Positions 13,201 to 23,680 of a stretch of 64,000 bases of DNA are shown piece by piece. The stretch is taken from NCBI GenBank assembly GCA_037954235.1, contig JBBMOA010000003.1, positions 5,206,953-5,270,952 on the forward strand. Direction: 5' to 3'. The stretch's first letter is position 1. The number at the start of each line of letters is the position of its first letter. Source of the DNA: Aulostomus chinensis (Eukaryota > Chordata > Actinopteri > Syngnathiformes > Aulostomidae). The notes below the pieces were generated by a model that had not been told where the DNA came from, did not search any database, and was given only the letters and a program-made list of their open reading frames with translations. The translations under genes were made by a program, and so were the position numbers.

Positions 13201-14513
13201 TCCAAGACTAACCAGAACATTAATCCTGTCATTTGAACACTTTTCTCAAAAAAATTCATAAAAAGAAACAAACCAAAAAACACACAACAAAATCAACTTT
13301 AGACCCTTTACTTGACTTGAAGAAAAATTGGAGTGAAAACAACAGTGCTGAATTTATGTTTGTTCAGTATAATGTAGGCTTCAAGTACTTTCAAGAAAAT
13401 TGCCCTTTACTCATACTTACTTGTCATCCTAATGTTCCACAATCTTCTTCACGTCTATGTTGTTAGAGGTTAGCATTAGGATGTATAAGAGCTGAGAGAG
13501 GTCCCTGTATAGCATCTAGAGCTGGACCAAAAAGATACAAGAACTGAATCAAGTAGTTTGGAAGTGTCAGCATAAGTGCCACTCCATTTAGTCCTTCACA
13601 CCAGTGAATGGTTGCCTGTAATAAAACAGTTTCGTCTATACACAACACAAAGAGGAGCTTTACTGCAGAGTGGGACGGTGAATATATACAAGCTCAACAT
13701 ATTTTTTGCCAAATAAAAGTAGCATAAAACTCACCCCACTATTGTACATTTTGATGATGCTTCTAAAGAAAACTCTGTGTCAACTGCAATGTACTGCAAA
13801 TGCCTTGAATGATGTGTCGCACCGTTAGGGACAAGACAGAGGCCATTGTTCACTGGTATTTGATCAAACGTTATCAGAAACAACACTTAATGGTCATGGC
13901 AGTCATTACTTTTGTTTGCCAAAAGTTGCATGTAACACTCTGTAAACATTTTCAGGTTTACAAGAAAACGGCAGGATAAATTTGTGGTCGCATTTGATGT
14001 TAGCAGCAATAACTTTATCAGCTTCTGAAGCAGGCAGGGTTCTGGAGGTCAGGTTCACCTTGAAAGACATGATGAAAATGATAGTAATTCTCCCAGTGTC
14101 AGGGGCACTGCTATCATGACCATGTCTGAGTAATCCGTGATGGAGCAATGGAGAAATGTTCATTTTTAACTTTGCGTATTTTCTTTACTAAATTAGACAG
14201 TGGATAACATCATGACGGTAATGATCCTATCCACAGAGACACCCCTGAATACCTTAGTCACCTTAGAAATTTGAAAAAGGGTCCAATGAAATCTCCATGC
14301 TTGTCCTCATATAACTTTAGATAGTTCAGACTGTTGTCAGCGTCATTACCGGTCCAACATCGCTGCATCAGGACATTAAAACCATCCAGAAGTAGTAAAT
14401 GATTGCTCATTTTTTAAAACATCGGCTATATATGTTAAATCACTCAGAAACAGTAGTAGACAGCAGTTATATGCGTATTCTTTTCTTTTCACAAACACAG
14501 TTCAAGTCTTGAA

Positions 14514-14525
14514 CCCCCCCCCCCC
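14514..14525 (+). repeat. C12 homopolymer
   Basis: An uninterrupted C run lies in the middle of the intron, with no nearby coding sequence. Confidence 0.85.
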
Positions 14526-14812
14526 ATGAGACACTACACACAAATAATGTGTGTAAAAATAGAATTGTCGGTTTTTGTTGTTTTATTACAAATGTACATG
14601 GGTGACAGCAGCAAAGACTGTAAGAAGTGTTGCCAGTGTAAAACCCTGCAGCCCAACCAACAATCAAGACCTGGTCATCGATCATGGCTGGTCAACATGC
14701 TGCAGGGCCAAAGATGTCCTTTCCTCCTCTAAATGGCCTCTCAGAGAGTTATGAGAGAGACTGAGAGAGACAGAGAGATTCCCCCTCCACCCATGTTCTC
14801 CTCTCTCTGTTT

Positions 14813-14836
14813 TGTGTGTGTGTGTGTGTGTGTGTG
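14813..14836 (+). repeat. (TG)12 microsatellite
   Basis: Perfect TG dinucleotide tract directly after a CT-rich segment. Confidence 0.9.
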
Positions 14837-15590
14837 ATGGCCTGCTTATCTGTGATGAAAGCTGTAAGAGGATCTCTCCATCAACCTGCTAGACCGATGG
14901 GACTGCAAAACACTTAAAGGTTCTCTGTCCACAAGATGTTAGGTTTTTTTTTGTGTTGTTTTTTTTAAGCAACCACAAGTACTTTTCTCATGCGCTTATT
15001 GTTGCTAGGTAACTTCATTGTGAACATCAGGTCTGATTAGAAACAGAAGGTTTTTGTCTTGACTATGAAAGACTGACAACATCCCATCACCAGGTCAAAC
15101 ACTGATCATGGTGTAGATAAAGGCCAGGGTCAGTGTCGGCTGCATGATTGTGCAGTAAGTTCTTCCCCTCCTGGATTTTAATTGGTCAGAAAGAGACTAA
15201 AAAAAAAAAAAAACTTCCAAAAAATTCAGAATTTCCACCTGAGATCTCTGTGAGAACACTGGGAAAAGAAAGCCTCAAGCTGAGGGTGCTGAGGACTCTT
15301 AACACTGAACATTTTGTATGGAAAATACAGGACAAAAATTGCATCTCAGCCTGAGTTGTTCTCCACTCAGAGTAATTGCTCTTTTAAGTATCTTGTTGAG
15401 TTGTAATCTCTGAACTGTCACATGAGAACATGACACACACTGGGAAGTGAAATGACCTTTAAATGGTTTCTACATGTCTCCCGATTTAGATTTTGGAAGC
15501 AAAGGTTTAACATACAAGTCAACTGCAATTTTTGGTTTTTCAAACAAAAACAACTTTGAATGCTTTTTTTTTAATCTGCTGAAGTGTGCA

Positions 15591-15638
15591 GCACACACAC
15601 GCACACGCACACACACAAACACACACAGACACACATAC
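15591..15638 (+). repeat. Imperfect CA-rich microsatellite
   Basis: CA dinucleotides interrupted by CG and AA steps. It is followed at about 15711-15790 by a degenerate series of 'gtaacatcag/gtaacatcatg' words, probably an old short tandem duplication. Confidence 0.75.
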
Positions 15639-16763
15639 CAAAAAATAAAATCAGAAAACATCAACTCTCACTCCAGACTTGAAAGACACATCTGTGATTA
15701 TCAGGTTAACGTAACATCAGGTAATGTAACATCATGTAACAGAGCAGCAGGTAACGTGATATCATGTAACATGACATCAGGTGATCAGGTCATTGAGTTG
15801 ATAGGATGTCATCAGATCCATGTCCAGTTCCAGAGAAATTCGAAAAATCAAAGACTGATCTGCAACCTTAATTCTGTTATCCTACCAAATTCCATCAAAC
15901 TCCACTTAAGTCTTTTTGTTTTATCCTGCCAATAAGCAGACAGGCAAACCAACATCAGTGACAACTGACCCACATTAACAGAGGTTGAAAAAAGGGAGAT
16001 GCCTGTTGCATCCATGGCCGAAGTAAATGCTTCCTAAAATACAATAGTTTCAAGTTGTTCCCTCTTATTAGTTTTTTTTTTTTGTTAGTGTTGTTGTAAA
16101 AGGAAGTAAGTAGCTGTAACAGTGAAGCTATGCATAGGTTCAAGAACACTTGAAGGTTAAAGTCAGGAAAGCATCATGACTCGGTTAGAGTTGTGAAACA
16201 TGATGTACATCCCATGTCATGCGGGTCACAGGAGCTACATTGAAACTGGAGGAGGTGTAGCATTAAAATACTGTCAAATAGCCTAAACTGTGCTCATGCA
16301 AGCTGGTATAGTCACAAACTAAATTCACCTCTAAATTCAGATTGTGCGTTTAATGTCTATGGCAGTCATACTGACATATTCATTTGCTAAAATCACATTC
16401 ACACAGATGTACAGGGTATGGCTGACTGGACCCAGGTTGATATAATCATCTAAATAGGTTTCCCCTGCATAGAGGTCACTCTTCTTAACTTCCATGTATG
16501 TGCGTGTGTGTGTTCTACTTTGAGCATGTGTGTTTGTGGATGCGCATACGTGTGACTAATGACTTTAGTAATACTAAACCACATGGGGCTCGAGTGCAGG
16601 TTATGAATAGAAAAACTCCACCGCAGTTCTTTATGAGCAGGCTAATCAATTTGGTTCCACCAGGCATGTGAGCCTTATTCTCAATCAAGCCATGTTCATT
16701 ATTGAATTACCTCACACATTTGCATAATATGATAGAGTGTTTGGAATAATCATTCCCCCCTCG

Positions 16764-16789
16764 TTCCTTACAGTAAGTAGTGTAAGGAA
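16764..16789. repeat. Perfect 9-bp hairpin with 8-nt loop
   Basis: TTCCTTACA (16764-16772) and TGTAAGGAA (16781-16789) are exact reverse complements around an 8-base loop; a G/T and a C-G pair extend the stem outward. No surrounding transcript evidence is visible. Confidence 0.6.
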
Positions 16790-17042
16790 TGGCTGCTTCA
16801 CATGCAGTTACACAACACACACAGAGAACAATCCACACGTATATGATTGGTCCCATCATGAATCGGCTGCTATGATGGCGTGCACTTGGCCAGACAGATA
16901 TTTCAACTGATTCTGCAGCAGGGAGCTTTTCTCCCCTTTAGCCACAAGAGCATTGACAAGGCCCAACAGTCTTCACCATAAACATATGGAGTGCACTTGA
17001 GCTCAGGGTTCAAGCATGTAGAAGTCAAGTCCAACAAGAAAT

Positions 17043-17308
17043 CCATCCATCCATTCATCCATCCATTTTCTACTACTTACCCTGGTAAGGGTCGCGGGGG
17101 CTGGAGCCTATCCCAGTAGCCTTCGGGCGAGAGGCAGGGTTCACCTTGGGCGGGTCGCCAGCCAAATGAGAGAACCAGAGAACCCACACAGGCACAGTGA
17201 GAACATGCAAACTCCACACACAAAGACCCTGTGCTGCAGCTGGGGCTCGAACCTGGAACCTTCTGGCTGTGAGGCGACAGTGCTGACCACTGGTCCACCC
17301 TGATGCCC
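17043..17308 (-). mobile_element. SINE-like 'GGCGGCACGGTGG' repeat, minus copy with internal deletion
   Basis: Read on the minus strand, the copy has a degraded tRNA-like head (B-box-like GGTTCGAGCCC, seen here as 'ggggctcgaacctgg'), the 'catgttctcactgtgcctgtg' body and a 'ctgggataggctccagcccc' tail ending in (ATGG)n. Compared with the fuller copies at 44173 and 60688 it lacks the central part between the body and the 'cgacccgcc' tail. It is a typical interspersed repeat of teleosts. I do not assign a Repbase name. Confidence 0.75.
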
Positions 17309-17641
17309 CCAACAAGAGCTGTCTCTGAAACACGTATGACCACCACCTAAACCATAAATAATCATGCATTCATGCAGATGGGAATGGGAAATTGTCTCAT
17401 TTTGGGACATCAAATTTTTTAGTTTTGTTCAGTGACAACAGCCCAGCAGCTTGGCCTCCCTCTGGAAATTTGCTCCATTTCTACTGTAAGAATACAAAAA
17501 ACCTTACCGTCAACCAGGTACACAAAATGAAGTGAAACTCGCAAGTCACTTTTCCCAAAGACCTTCAATCAGCACAATAAAATGTGGTTAAAACATACTG
17601 TGATAATTGAAATTGTTATTATTCACTTAAGTTGGTGACGA

Positions 17642-17805
17642 GGGGGCGGCAGGGCTCAGAGGTAGAGTAGCCGTCTAGAAACCGAAGGGTCACTGGTTAA
17701 ATCCACAGTTCCCCCTGTGACCATGTCCAGGTATCCTTGAGCAAGATACTGAACCCCACCCCTCCATGGATAAGGGGCATAGAAAACGAATGAATGGATG
17801 GATGT
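17642..17805 (+). mobile_element. tRNA-derived SINE-like repeat, second family
   Basis: The head reads 'ggctcagaggtagag', a good match to a Pol III A box (tRNA-like), followed about 35 bases on by 'ggttaaatcca', a decayed B box. The body contains 'tccttgagcaagatactgaacccc', common to this fish repeat type, and the copy ends in (ATGG)n-like sequence. It differs from the 44173/60688 family in head and body. Confidence 0.65.
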
Positions 17806-19170
17806 TGTTGACGACACACTCAGTTATGTATTTCATGACATGTTCTCATAATGATAAATCGCTTATCCAAGTTGTATAAATCAAAATATATAAGCACAGA
17901 TTCCAGTTTCCCTCAATATAATGATATAATGTTCCCTCTTCTATTTCAGATCATGCTGCAGTCACAATATCTGTCAAAATTATAGCAATTACATATTTAT
18001 TCACAACCCTGCAGCCTGTATAAAAGTCTGTATACCAGGAGAATGTCCTGTCAGGCAGGGGAGCCAGATCTGTTGTTTTGTTCTTTCACGGCATCCCACC
18101 ATAATAACAATGCGTTCAGATTTAAGAGTGAGATATTAACCAAAGCTGGAAGCAATTTGTTCTCATAAAATATTAAATTGTGCATGGTATGTAGCCTGTA
18201 CATTCCCCTTCTTTGGAACAAATAGGGAGACATTACAGGTGGTGAGCTGATGATGAGTAACCGTCTGACCGTGATGACCTGCTGCACCACGATGTGCCGA
18301 GTCTGTTTCAGTATGTCGGTGATGACAGCTGGGAAACGAGCTCAGACAGACTTCGTGGATTCTGCAGCTTCTGACCCAGTCTGCGAACAGGAGAGGAAGA
18401 AAGGAAGTCATTCCAATTTGATGTTTTGATGATGGGTTTTATTGTTGTTTTTTTGATCTTCAGGGTTCCTGATAAATGAAACAGATTATATAGATAGATT
18501 GTCAGACTTTCATGACCAAATTAATTTCCTAGGTGATTCTTTAGAAATAACCTTATCTCTTATAGAGTCAAATAAGGCCCTTCGGAATGGGGCAAAGGCG
18601 ACAAAAAGCCCATCACTTTTGAACACCCACTCTTTCCTCCATCAGATTTGCTGACTTCTGAACCAGGGGTTTGATCCCAAAGTGTCTGAATGCAATTTAC
18701 CTCAAGAAATACTTAAATATAGTCCTGTAAACATACAGTAGCTTTAAAAGCGCTCCTTTACTTTTTCTCTCATCAAGCATAAAAACATAAATCCACTTCA
18801 GATGCACCGTTCTGAATTGTCAAGGTTGCTATTGAACAATAACCAGGGGTTGTGTGGAGACATCTTGGACTGTTCTGTGGCAAATGAGACGAGACCCTTC
18901 TCTCAAACAACCAAATAATAGAGCAGTCCAAATGGGTGGTATAACCGCCTATAAGTTAATGCTCACTGCTCACTCTGATGGTCGGCATTTTTGGAGACTA
19001 CCCAGTGAATTCCTCACCAAAAGTCAGAACTTGAGCAACCAAGTAAAGTAGAGTGTGGCCTGTCTAAAATGACCAGCCTCTAAAACATCAAAATACAAGA
19101 CAGAAATACCATGAAATTGTTATTTTAATCAAACATGAACATTAAATCAAACTATTTAAAGCAGTACCTA

Positions 19171-19245
19171 TAATAATAATAATAGTAATAATAATAATAA
19201 TAATAAGCTAATAATACAAGTAGAATAATAGTAATGATACAATAA
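19171..19245 (+). repeat. Imperfect (TAA)n array
   Basis: An ATA/TAA trinucleotide tract with G and C interruptions, about 75 bp long. It offers no coding potential. Confidence 0.85.
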
Positions 19246-19426
19246 TAGATTTATTTTTTTACTCCGAATTTCAAACTCCATCAGCTTGTTTAAACAAACA
19301 CAAGAAAGCTGACAAGAAAAAAAAAAGACAAAAAGGGAAAGAGGGAAATAAATCCAAGCAGAGACATGAATGGCTGCTCATTTGGCCTGAACATGGACAC
19401 TTGTCTCACCGTCAAACTCCGCAATA

Positions 19427-19651
19427 TTAAATATCAGACATGATAGAACGTAATTGTGGCCCTTTAAACTTATTGTTCTGTTTGGGACGGGAGTCGGGAG
19501 CACGTCGACGAGCTTTCTCTCTGCTGACTGCAACTGGGGGAACTGTAAAAGAGCTCCAGAAAGAAACACTGTCCAAATATTGTTCAGTCGCAGCGGCGGT
19601 GGCCTGTTCACCCGGAGAAGACGATGGACGGTATCCTCCAATGTTAATCAT
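19427..19651 (-). other. Unrecognised 74-codon open frame in a CpG-dense island
   Basis: The minus-strand frame runs from an ATG at 19651 to a stop at 19427. The peptide starts MINIGGYRPSSSPGEQ and ends with a basic, Arg/Lys-rich part (KARRRAPDSRPKQNNKFKG). By eye about eleven CpG dinucleotides lie in 19490-19631, while the surrounding intron is CpG-poor. Frames on the plus strand are open here too (19440-19766 and 19454-19684), so openness alone is weak evidence. I recognise no family. It could be a short antisense gene, a retrocopy fragment, a transposon remnant or a regulatory island. I infer no function. Confidence 0.2.
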
Positions 19652-19793
19652 GATTGCATATATTTTGTCTGCCTGTCAGATTAAGTTGACGCGATGCTAC
19701 GCTTTCTCCACCCATCTGTGTTTGTCCTTTTTTACGCTCACTTTCTGGTTTGATAACACATTTTAATCTTCTTAGGATCTTTCATTGTCGCTG

Positions 19794-19794
<1 letters not shown>

Positions 19795-19835
<41 letters not shown>

Positions 19836-20005
19836 CACACACACACAGATGTGTGTCTGTAAGTGGTGAGGATACTGCAATATTAAGTGTAAGGTTCTTC
19901 AGACAGATTTGGGGAATCTTTCCTTCGACATTCCGATCCACCTACTTGTGTTTCTGTGCTGAAAGCTGTGGAGTGTGTGTGAGAGAGGGGGTTCATTCAT
20001 ATATG

Positions 20006-20054
<49 letters not shown>
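19795..20054. repeat. Paired CA (19795-19847) and TG (20013-20054) microsatellites
   Basis: A (CA)n tract with one TG interruption is followed 165 bp later by a (TG)n tract preceded by ATATGTATAT. The two are reverse complements of each other and could fold into a long imperfect stem in the transcript. Confidence 0.9.
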
Positions 20055-20055
<1 letters not shown>

Positions 20056-20164
20056 TGGATGACCTAACAGTGTCTCACAGCAATATTCATAACACATCAT
20101 GGATATAACTCATGCTTACATAACCCTCTCTATCCCTCCACTATCGCTCTCTCTCTCTCTGTTT

Positions 20165-20750
20165 TTGAAGGATAAGCTGAGTTGATGTTTTCAGTCATTA
20201 AATTATCTCTTTTTCTCCTTTTTCCTTTTAATTCTCATTTGCTTCTTTCACTCCTGCTTTACTCATCTAACTTTGCTTCTCTCTGCCTTCATTTCTCTGT
20301 TTCCCTTCCGTCATCCTACCCTCATTTCTTTCCTTCATCATGCCATTTTATATTTACGACCCATTATTATTATTATCCTGTTCTCCTCCTTTGTCTTTCA
20401 ATATTTCTTTACTCCCTCATTCCTCATGGTGCTGCATCTCTACCCTTCTTGTTGTTTCTTTAATTCACTTTCCTTATCCATTCTTTCTTTGATTGTTTCT
20501 TACGCACTTGCTTTTTGTTCTCCTTGATGAATCCTTTCCTCCAACTCACTTTTATGACCATTCCTATTTTTTTCCTTTTTTCCTCCTTTTCTTTGCTCTT
20601 CATTCTTTATCTACCTTCTTTTTCTTTCCTCCTCTCAAATGATTTCTTTCATTATCTCCCTCCGTTTTCCCTCCTCCATTCTGTAATTTTACATTATTTT
20701 CTTCCATTCTCCCTGCTTCATCAACTTCCACCCTTTCTTTCTCCTTCCAG
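20165..20750 (+). other. Extended pyrimidine-rich stretch before the 20751 exon
   Basis: Nearly 590 bases are strongly T/C-biased on the plus strand (runs such as 'cctttttccttttaattctc' and 'ccctcctccattctg'), far longer than a normal polypyrimidine tract. It ends in the acceptor CCTTCCAG. The frames open across it are Leu/Ser/Phe-rich artefacts of composition. Confidence 0.7.
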
Positions 20751-20935
20751 TTTGCAGCAGCGCTCCCATCAACATGAAGGTGCAGCATGTGAACAGCAGC
20801 GCTCTGGTGGTCCGCTGGGCTCGTCCAGAGGTCACCTACCACCCGCCCATCCTCCATTTCCTGGTATCCTATAGTTGGACGGCCCACGACGACAGCTACG
20901 AGGAGACACACCTCACCGACGCTAAACACAAACTG
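20751..20935 (+). CDS. ptprg: ptprg exon: first half of the fibronectin type III domain
   Basis: Two bases complete the Val codon split with the previous exon, then 61 codons follow, ending at a codon boundary (CTG|GTAAGA). The peptide opens VCSSAPINMKVQHVNSSALV and continues with the FN3 signature WARPEVTYHPPILHFLVSYSW. In the family this extracellular FN3 domain joins the CA-like domain to the spacer. The Trp of the B strand and the YHPPI segment are the same as in mammalian PTPRG. One N-glycosylation sequon (NSS, 20792-20800) is present. The acceptor CCTTCCAG at 20750 and the phase 1 start fit the 7457 exon exactly. The C-terminal part (THLTDAKHKL) is less conserved than the core. Confidence 0.97.
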
Positions 20936-21526
20936 GTAAGACTGGGAAGGACTGAAGCTTTATTGGGAGGGCTGGACTGAATATGGAATGATTCCTATTT
21001 GTAAGTTACCTGCTTTATGGGAAGATTTACAGCTGAAATGTGGTAATGTGGTTTGTAAAGGCCAAAAGGTCATTCAGGAATTGAGAGGCGCCGAAATGAA
21101 ATGTGCGTTTTGGAGCTGTGATGCAGGGAATTAAACCCAGAAGACAGACAATTAGCCAACATGAACGCTGTGCAAATGAATATAAATGTGATGGTTCCAT
21201 ATGCTGCATTCTGTGTTATATTTCATTATTAAAATAGCAAGTTGCTGAGTGCCGAGGACTATAACGGTCTCCTAAAAGAGCTTGTTTGAGCAAAAAATGA
21301 GCCTGAATTGAAATATTAATTCTGGAAAGCTTGGACAAAAAGATAGAATCAGATTCTCGATAAATGTCCAGTAGCATTTTTTGGATTAATTTATCATAAC
21401 CTGGTATATGTCAGTGATTAAGAAGATGATTCAGGTGCATTTTTAATATTTGTGCACTGTCAGATTCAAACATTATTCATGTTTTTGATCCAAAGACTCA
21501 AATGTGTCTATGAAATATGAATGGAA

Positions 21527-21576
21527 ATATGAATATGATTTTTATAGCATATATATGAATATGATTTTTATAGCAT
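21527..21576 (+). repeat. 24-bp direct tandem duplication
   Basis: The unit ATATGAATATGATTTTTATAGCAT occurs at 21527-21550 and again at 21553-21576 with two bases between. Both copies are identical, so the duplication is recent. Confidence 0.85.
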
Positions 21577-21794
21577 ATATATTATTCATAACTTCAACAT
21601 AAAAAGATTTCTGAACAAAACTGTTAATGCATGCAATGTAGGATTTTGACCCTTTAAACGCTATGATATCTCTTAGCAAGTGTGGCTATCTTGCTCGTCT
21701 TTGGCTGCATTTTATACATCTTAGGCTGGGTGAACACTGCCGGCTCAGTGGAGTCAGGACAACTTGTGTGTCTTCTATCAATTGAAAAATGATC

Positions 21795-21808
21795 TGTGTG
21801 TGTGTGTT

Positions 21809-21843
<35 letters not shown>

Positions 21844-21844
21844 G
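21795..21844 (+). repeat. Compound (TG)n(AG)n microsatellite
   Basis: A TG tract with one extra T passes directly into an AG tract of about 11 units. Confidence 0.9.
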
Positions 21845-22107
21845 GAGAGACTGAGAAAGAGAGAGAACAAGGTCAGAAAAGAGCTGACCTCACTGCAATT
21901 AATGGATTTTAGTGCACTTGGACACAAAGGAGGAGAAGAAAAGTCATCAGTTAGTTGGAAAATAGTAAGCTTTTGAGCAAAAAATTAATCTGAAATCATT
22001 ATTACAAATATTGCCTGGTCTATGATGCAATGTAAGACATTACAGTTTTGTAGGGTTTTCACTGGGCCTTTTTCACCATGCAGAGTTTGTATTTTGACTC
22101 CGCGTAC

Positions 22108-22146
22108 GCCCCCCCCCCTTCCCCCCCTGGCCCCCCCCCCCTTCCC
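22108..22146 (+). repeat. C-rich tract with three long C runs
   Basis: Runs of C separated only by TT and TGG. The complementary strand has G runs suited to a G-quadruplex. An imperfect CA-rich stretch follows. Confidence 0.85.
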
Positions 22147-22754
22147 CACACACACATACACACACAGATATACACATGTTCAAGCACACTCATTCTCTCA
22201 CGCTCACACAGCTAGCACCCTGGGGCATTCATATCAATAGAAACTTGAAACTTTTTCTTCAGTGGCCTGCCAAACTCATACATGAAAAAATGCATGCAAA
22301 TCCCCTGATTTCCATTAGCGTTGTCTTTGAAATTCAAGGAAAATTAAAGAAAACACATCAACCACTTGAAAACTGGCAAAAGAGTTCGGTATTTATTTGA
22401 AGCCAGGGCTTTAAATTTCCAAAATCATACAATTAAGGATTTTATGTTGCAACGGTCATGGGATAAAAACACATGATTGATGTGTATTTATGTGCTCAGA
22501 TTCTCTGCAGGAGCCCATTTTTCATTGATTGGTTTGACAGAAACACAACGCCCGTCCAAACCGATGGTGACATGGGACCATTCGGTAACTCCAGCTATGG
22601 AAACCTATTTTCTAGGGGAATAATTTTAAAGATGGAAGCATATTTTTCTAAGTTTAATTGAATACATACATGCCAGAATAGAGAGATTTTAAGAGAGTAT
22701 ATATGTTATACTGTATACTGTATGTACTATGTTTTGTCGAGCTGTTCCAACACC

Positions 22755-22865
22755 ATGATGTGCACTGAAGTACCTCCCCATTATCGCCGCCGCGGACAGG
22801 TGTGGCAACACCTCTGGTGTTCCGGAGGATTCCTCCGCTACTATGCAGCGTTGTGTGTAACGTGA
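22755..22865 (+). other. Unrecognised 36-codon small ORF in a CpG cluster
   Basis: The frame starts at CACCATGATG (ATG 22755, favourable Kozak context) and stops at TGA 22863. The peptide includes PPHYRRRGQVWQHLWCSGGF, rich in Trp, Arg and Tyr and unlike translated intron noise. The DNA is dense in CpG (TCGCCGCCGCGG, TTCCGG, CTCCGC). It overlaps two adjacent perfect short hairpins, AACACC-TCT-GGTGTT and CGGAGG-ATT-CCTCCG. I recognise no family. It may be a transposon remnant, a micropeptide or just a structured CpG-rich element. Confidence 0.2.
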
Positions 22866-23665
22866 AATACCACTCCTCCTCTTCTTTGTTGGTTTCGCTG
22901 ACGGACTAAAAGCCGGGCTACTGAATCAGAGCACACATCTTCATGCTACTCATTGATGGGTGTTCTGTCTTGAGTGGGAACATGATCTGAAAATCAGTTT
23001 GTCAGTCAACAATGCTTACACATCACCACAAATAAATGAATATGTGGGAGGCCCTATATGTTGAGTAAAGGATGGTATGGGAGGTATGGAGACCCAGACA
23101 TCAACCCTGTCCTCAAGAACCTGACGCACATCATTCCACCGTCAGAATGTTAGAACAAGGCAGCAGTTATATGGTCCCCTTCTTGTACTTTGTAAATGAA
23201 ATTACCGGGAATTTTTAAATGATAGGGAAGCTCTGAAAAAAAAAAAGATTAACATTTTGAATATTCCTAGTTGTCACACAGAAAACCAGAGAGGCATAAC
23301 AGGAATATCCTTCAGCCAAGCGAAGATGCCAATAATCCACACACAGTGTCCCAAATATGTCTGCATGAACAATCCAGTAACCCAGATAGATGAACTTGGG
23401 ACAGAGCAGTGTTTCATAATAAGTGTCTGGGTGATATTTGTTAACTAGATAAATGAATGTATAATAGGTGACATGAATGAGCAGGTCACCATAGGTGTAT
23501 AAGTAAGTCAAATACTACTCTGTTTAGAAACACAGGCACACACGTTGCTTTGACACCTGTTCTGTAGGAGAAGATATCAGGCCATGATCAGCATGGACCC
23601 AATTTGCAAGTCATCAAACAGTGAATATATGATAAGGTTGCTGCTTTAAGTTCTTATTTAAATGA

Positions 23666-23680
23666 CCCCCCCCCCCCCCC
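23666..23680 (+). repeat. C15 homopolymer followed by CT and CA repeats
   Basis: A run of fifteen C bases leads into TCTCTCTC and then an imperfect CA array to about 23714. Confidence 0.9.

Larger units (their letters stand above)
7650..20750 (+). other. ptprg: ptprg intron (13.1 kb)
   Basis: The intron starts GTTTGG and ends in a very long pyrimidine-rich stretch closing with CCTTCCAG at 20750. I see no conserved coding exon. It holds a TG-array cluster (8229-8708), a decayed repeat (12880-13200), a 9-bp perfect hairpin (16764-16789), two SINE-like copies (17043-17308 and 17642-17805), a TAA array (19171-19245), a CpG-dense island with open frames on both strands (19427-19651) and CA/TG arrays at 19795-20054. 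The rest is unique sequence in which I recognise nothing. Confidence 0.85.

Noticed and set aside
18250..18429. 59-codon plus-strand frame starting MMSNRLTVMTCC
   Set aside because: No recognisable family, no splice context and a similar-length frame on the other strand; most likely chance.
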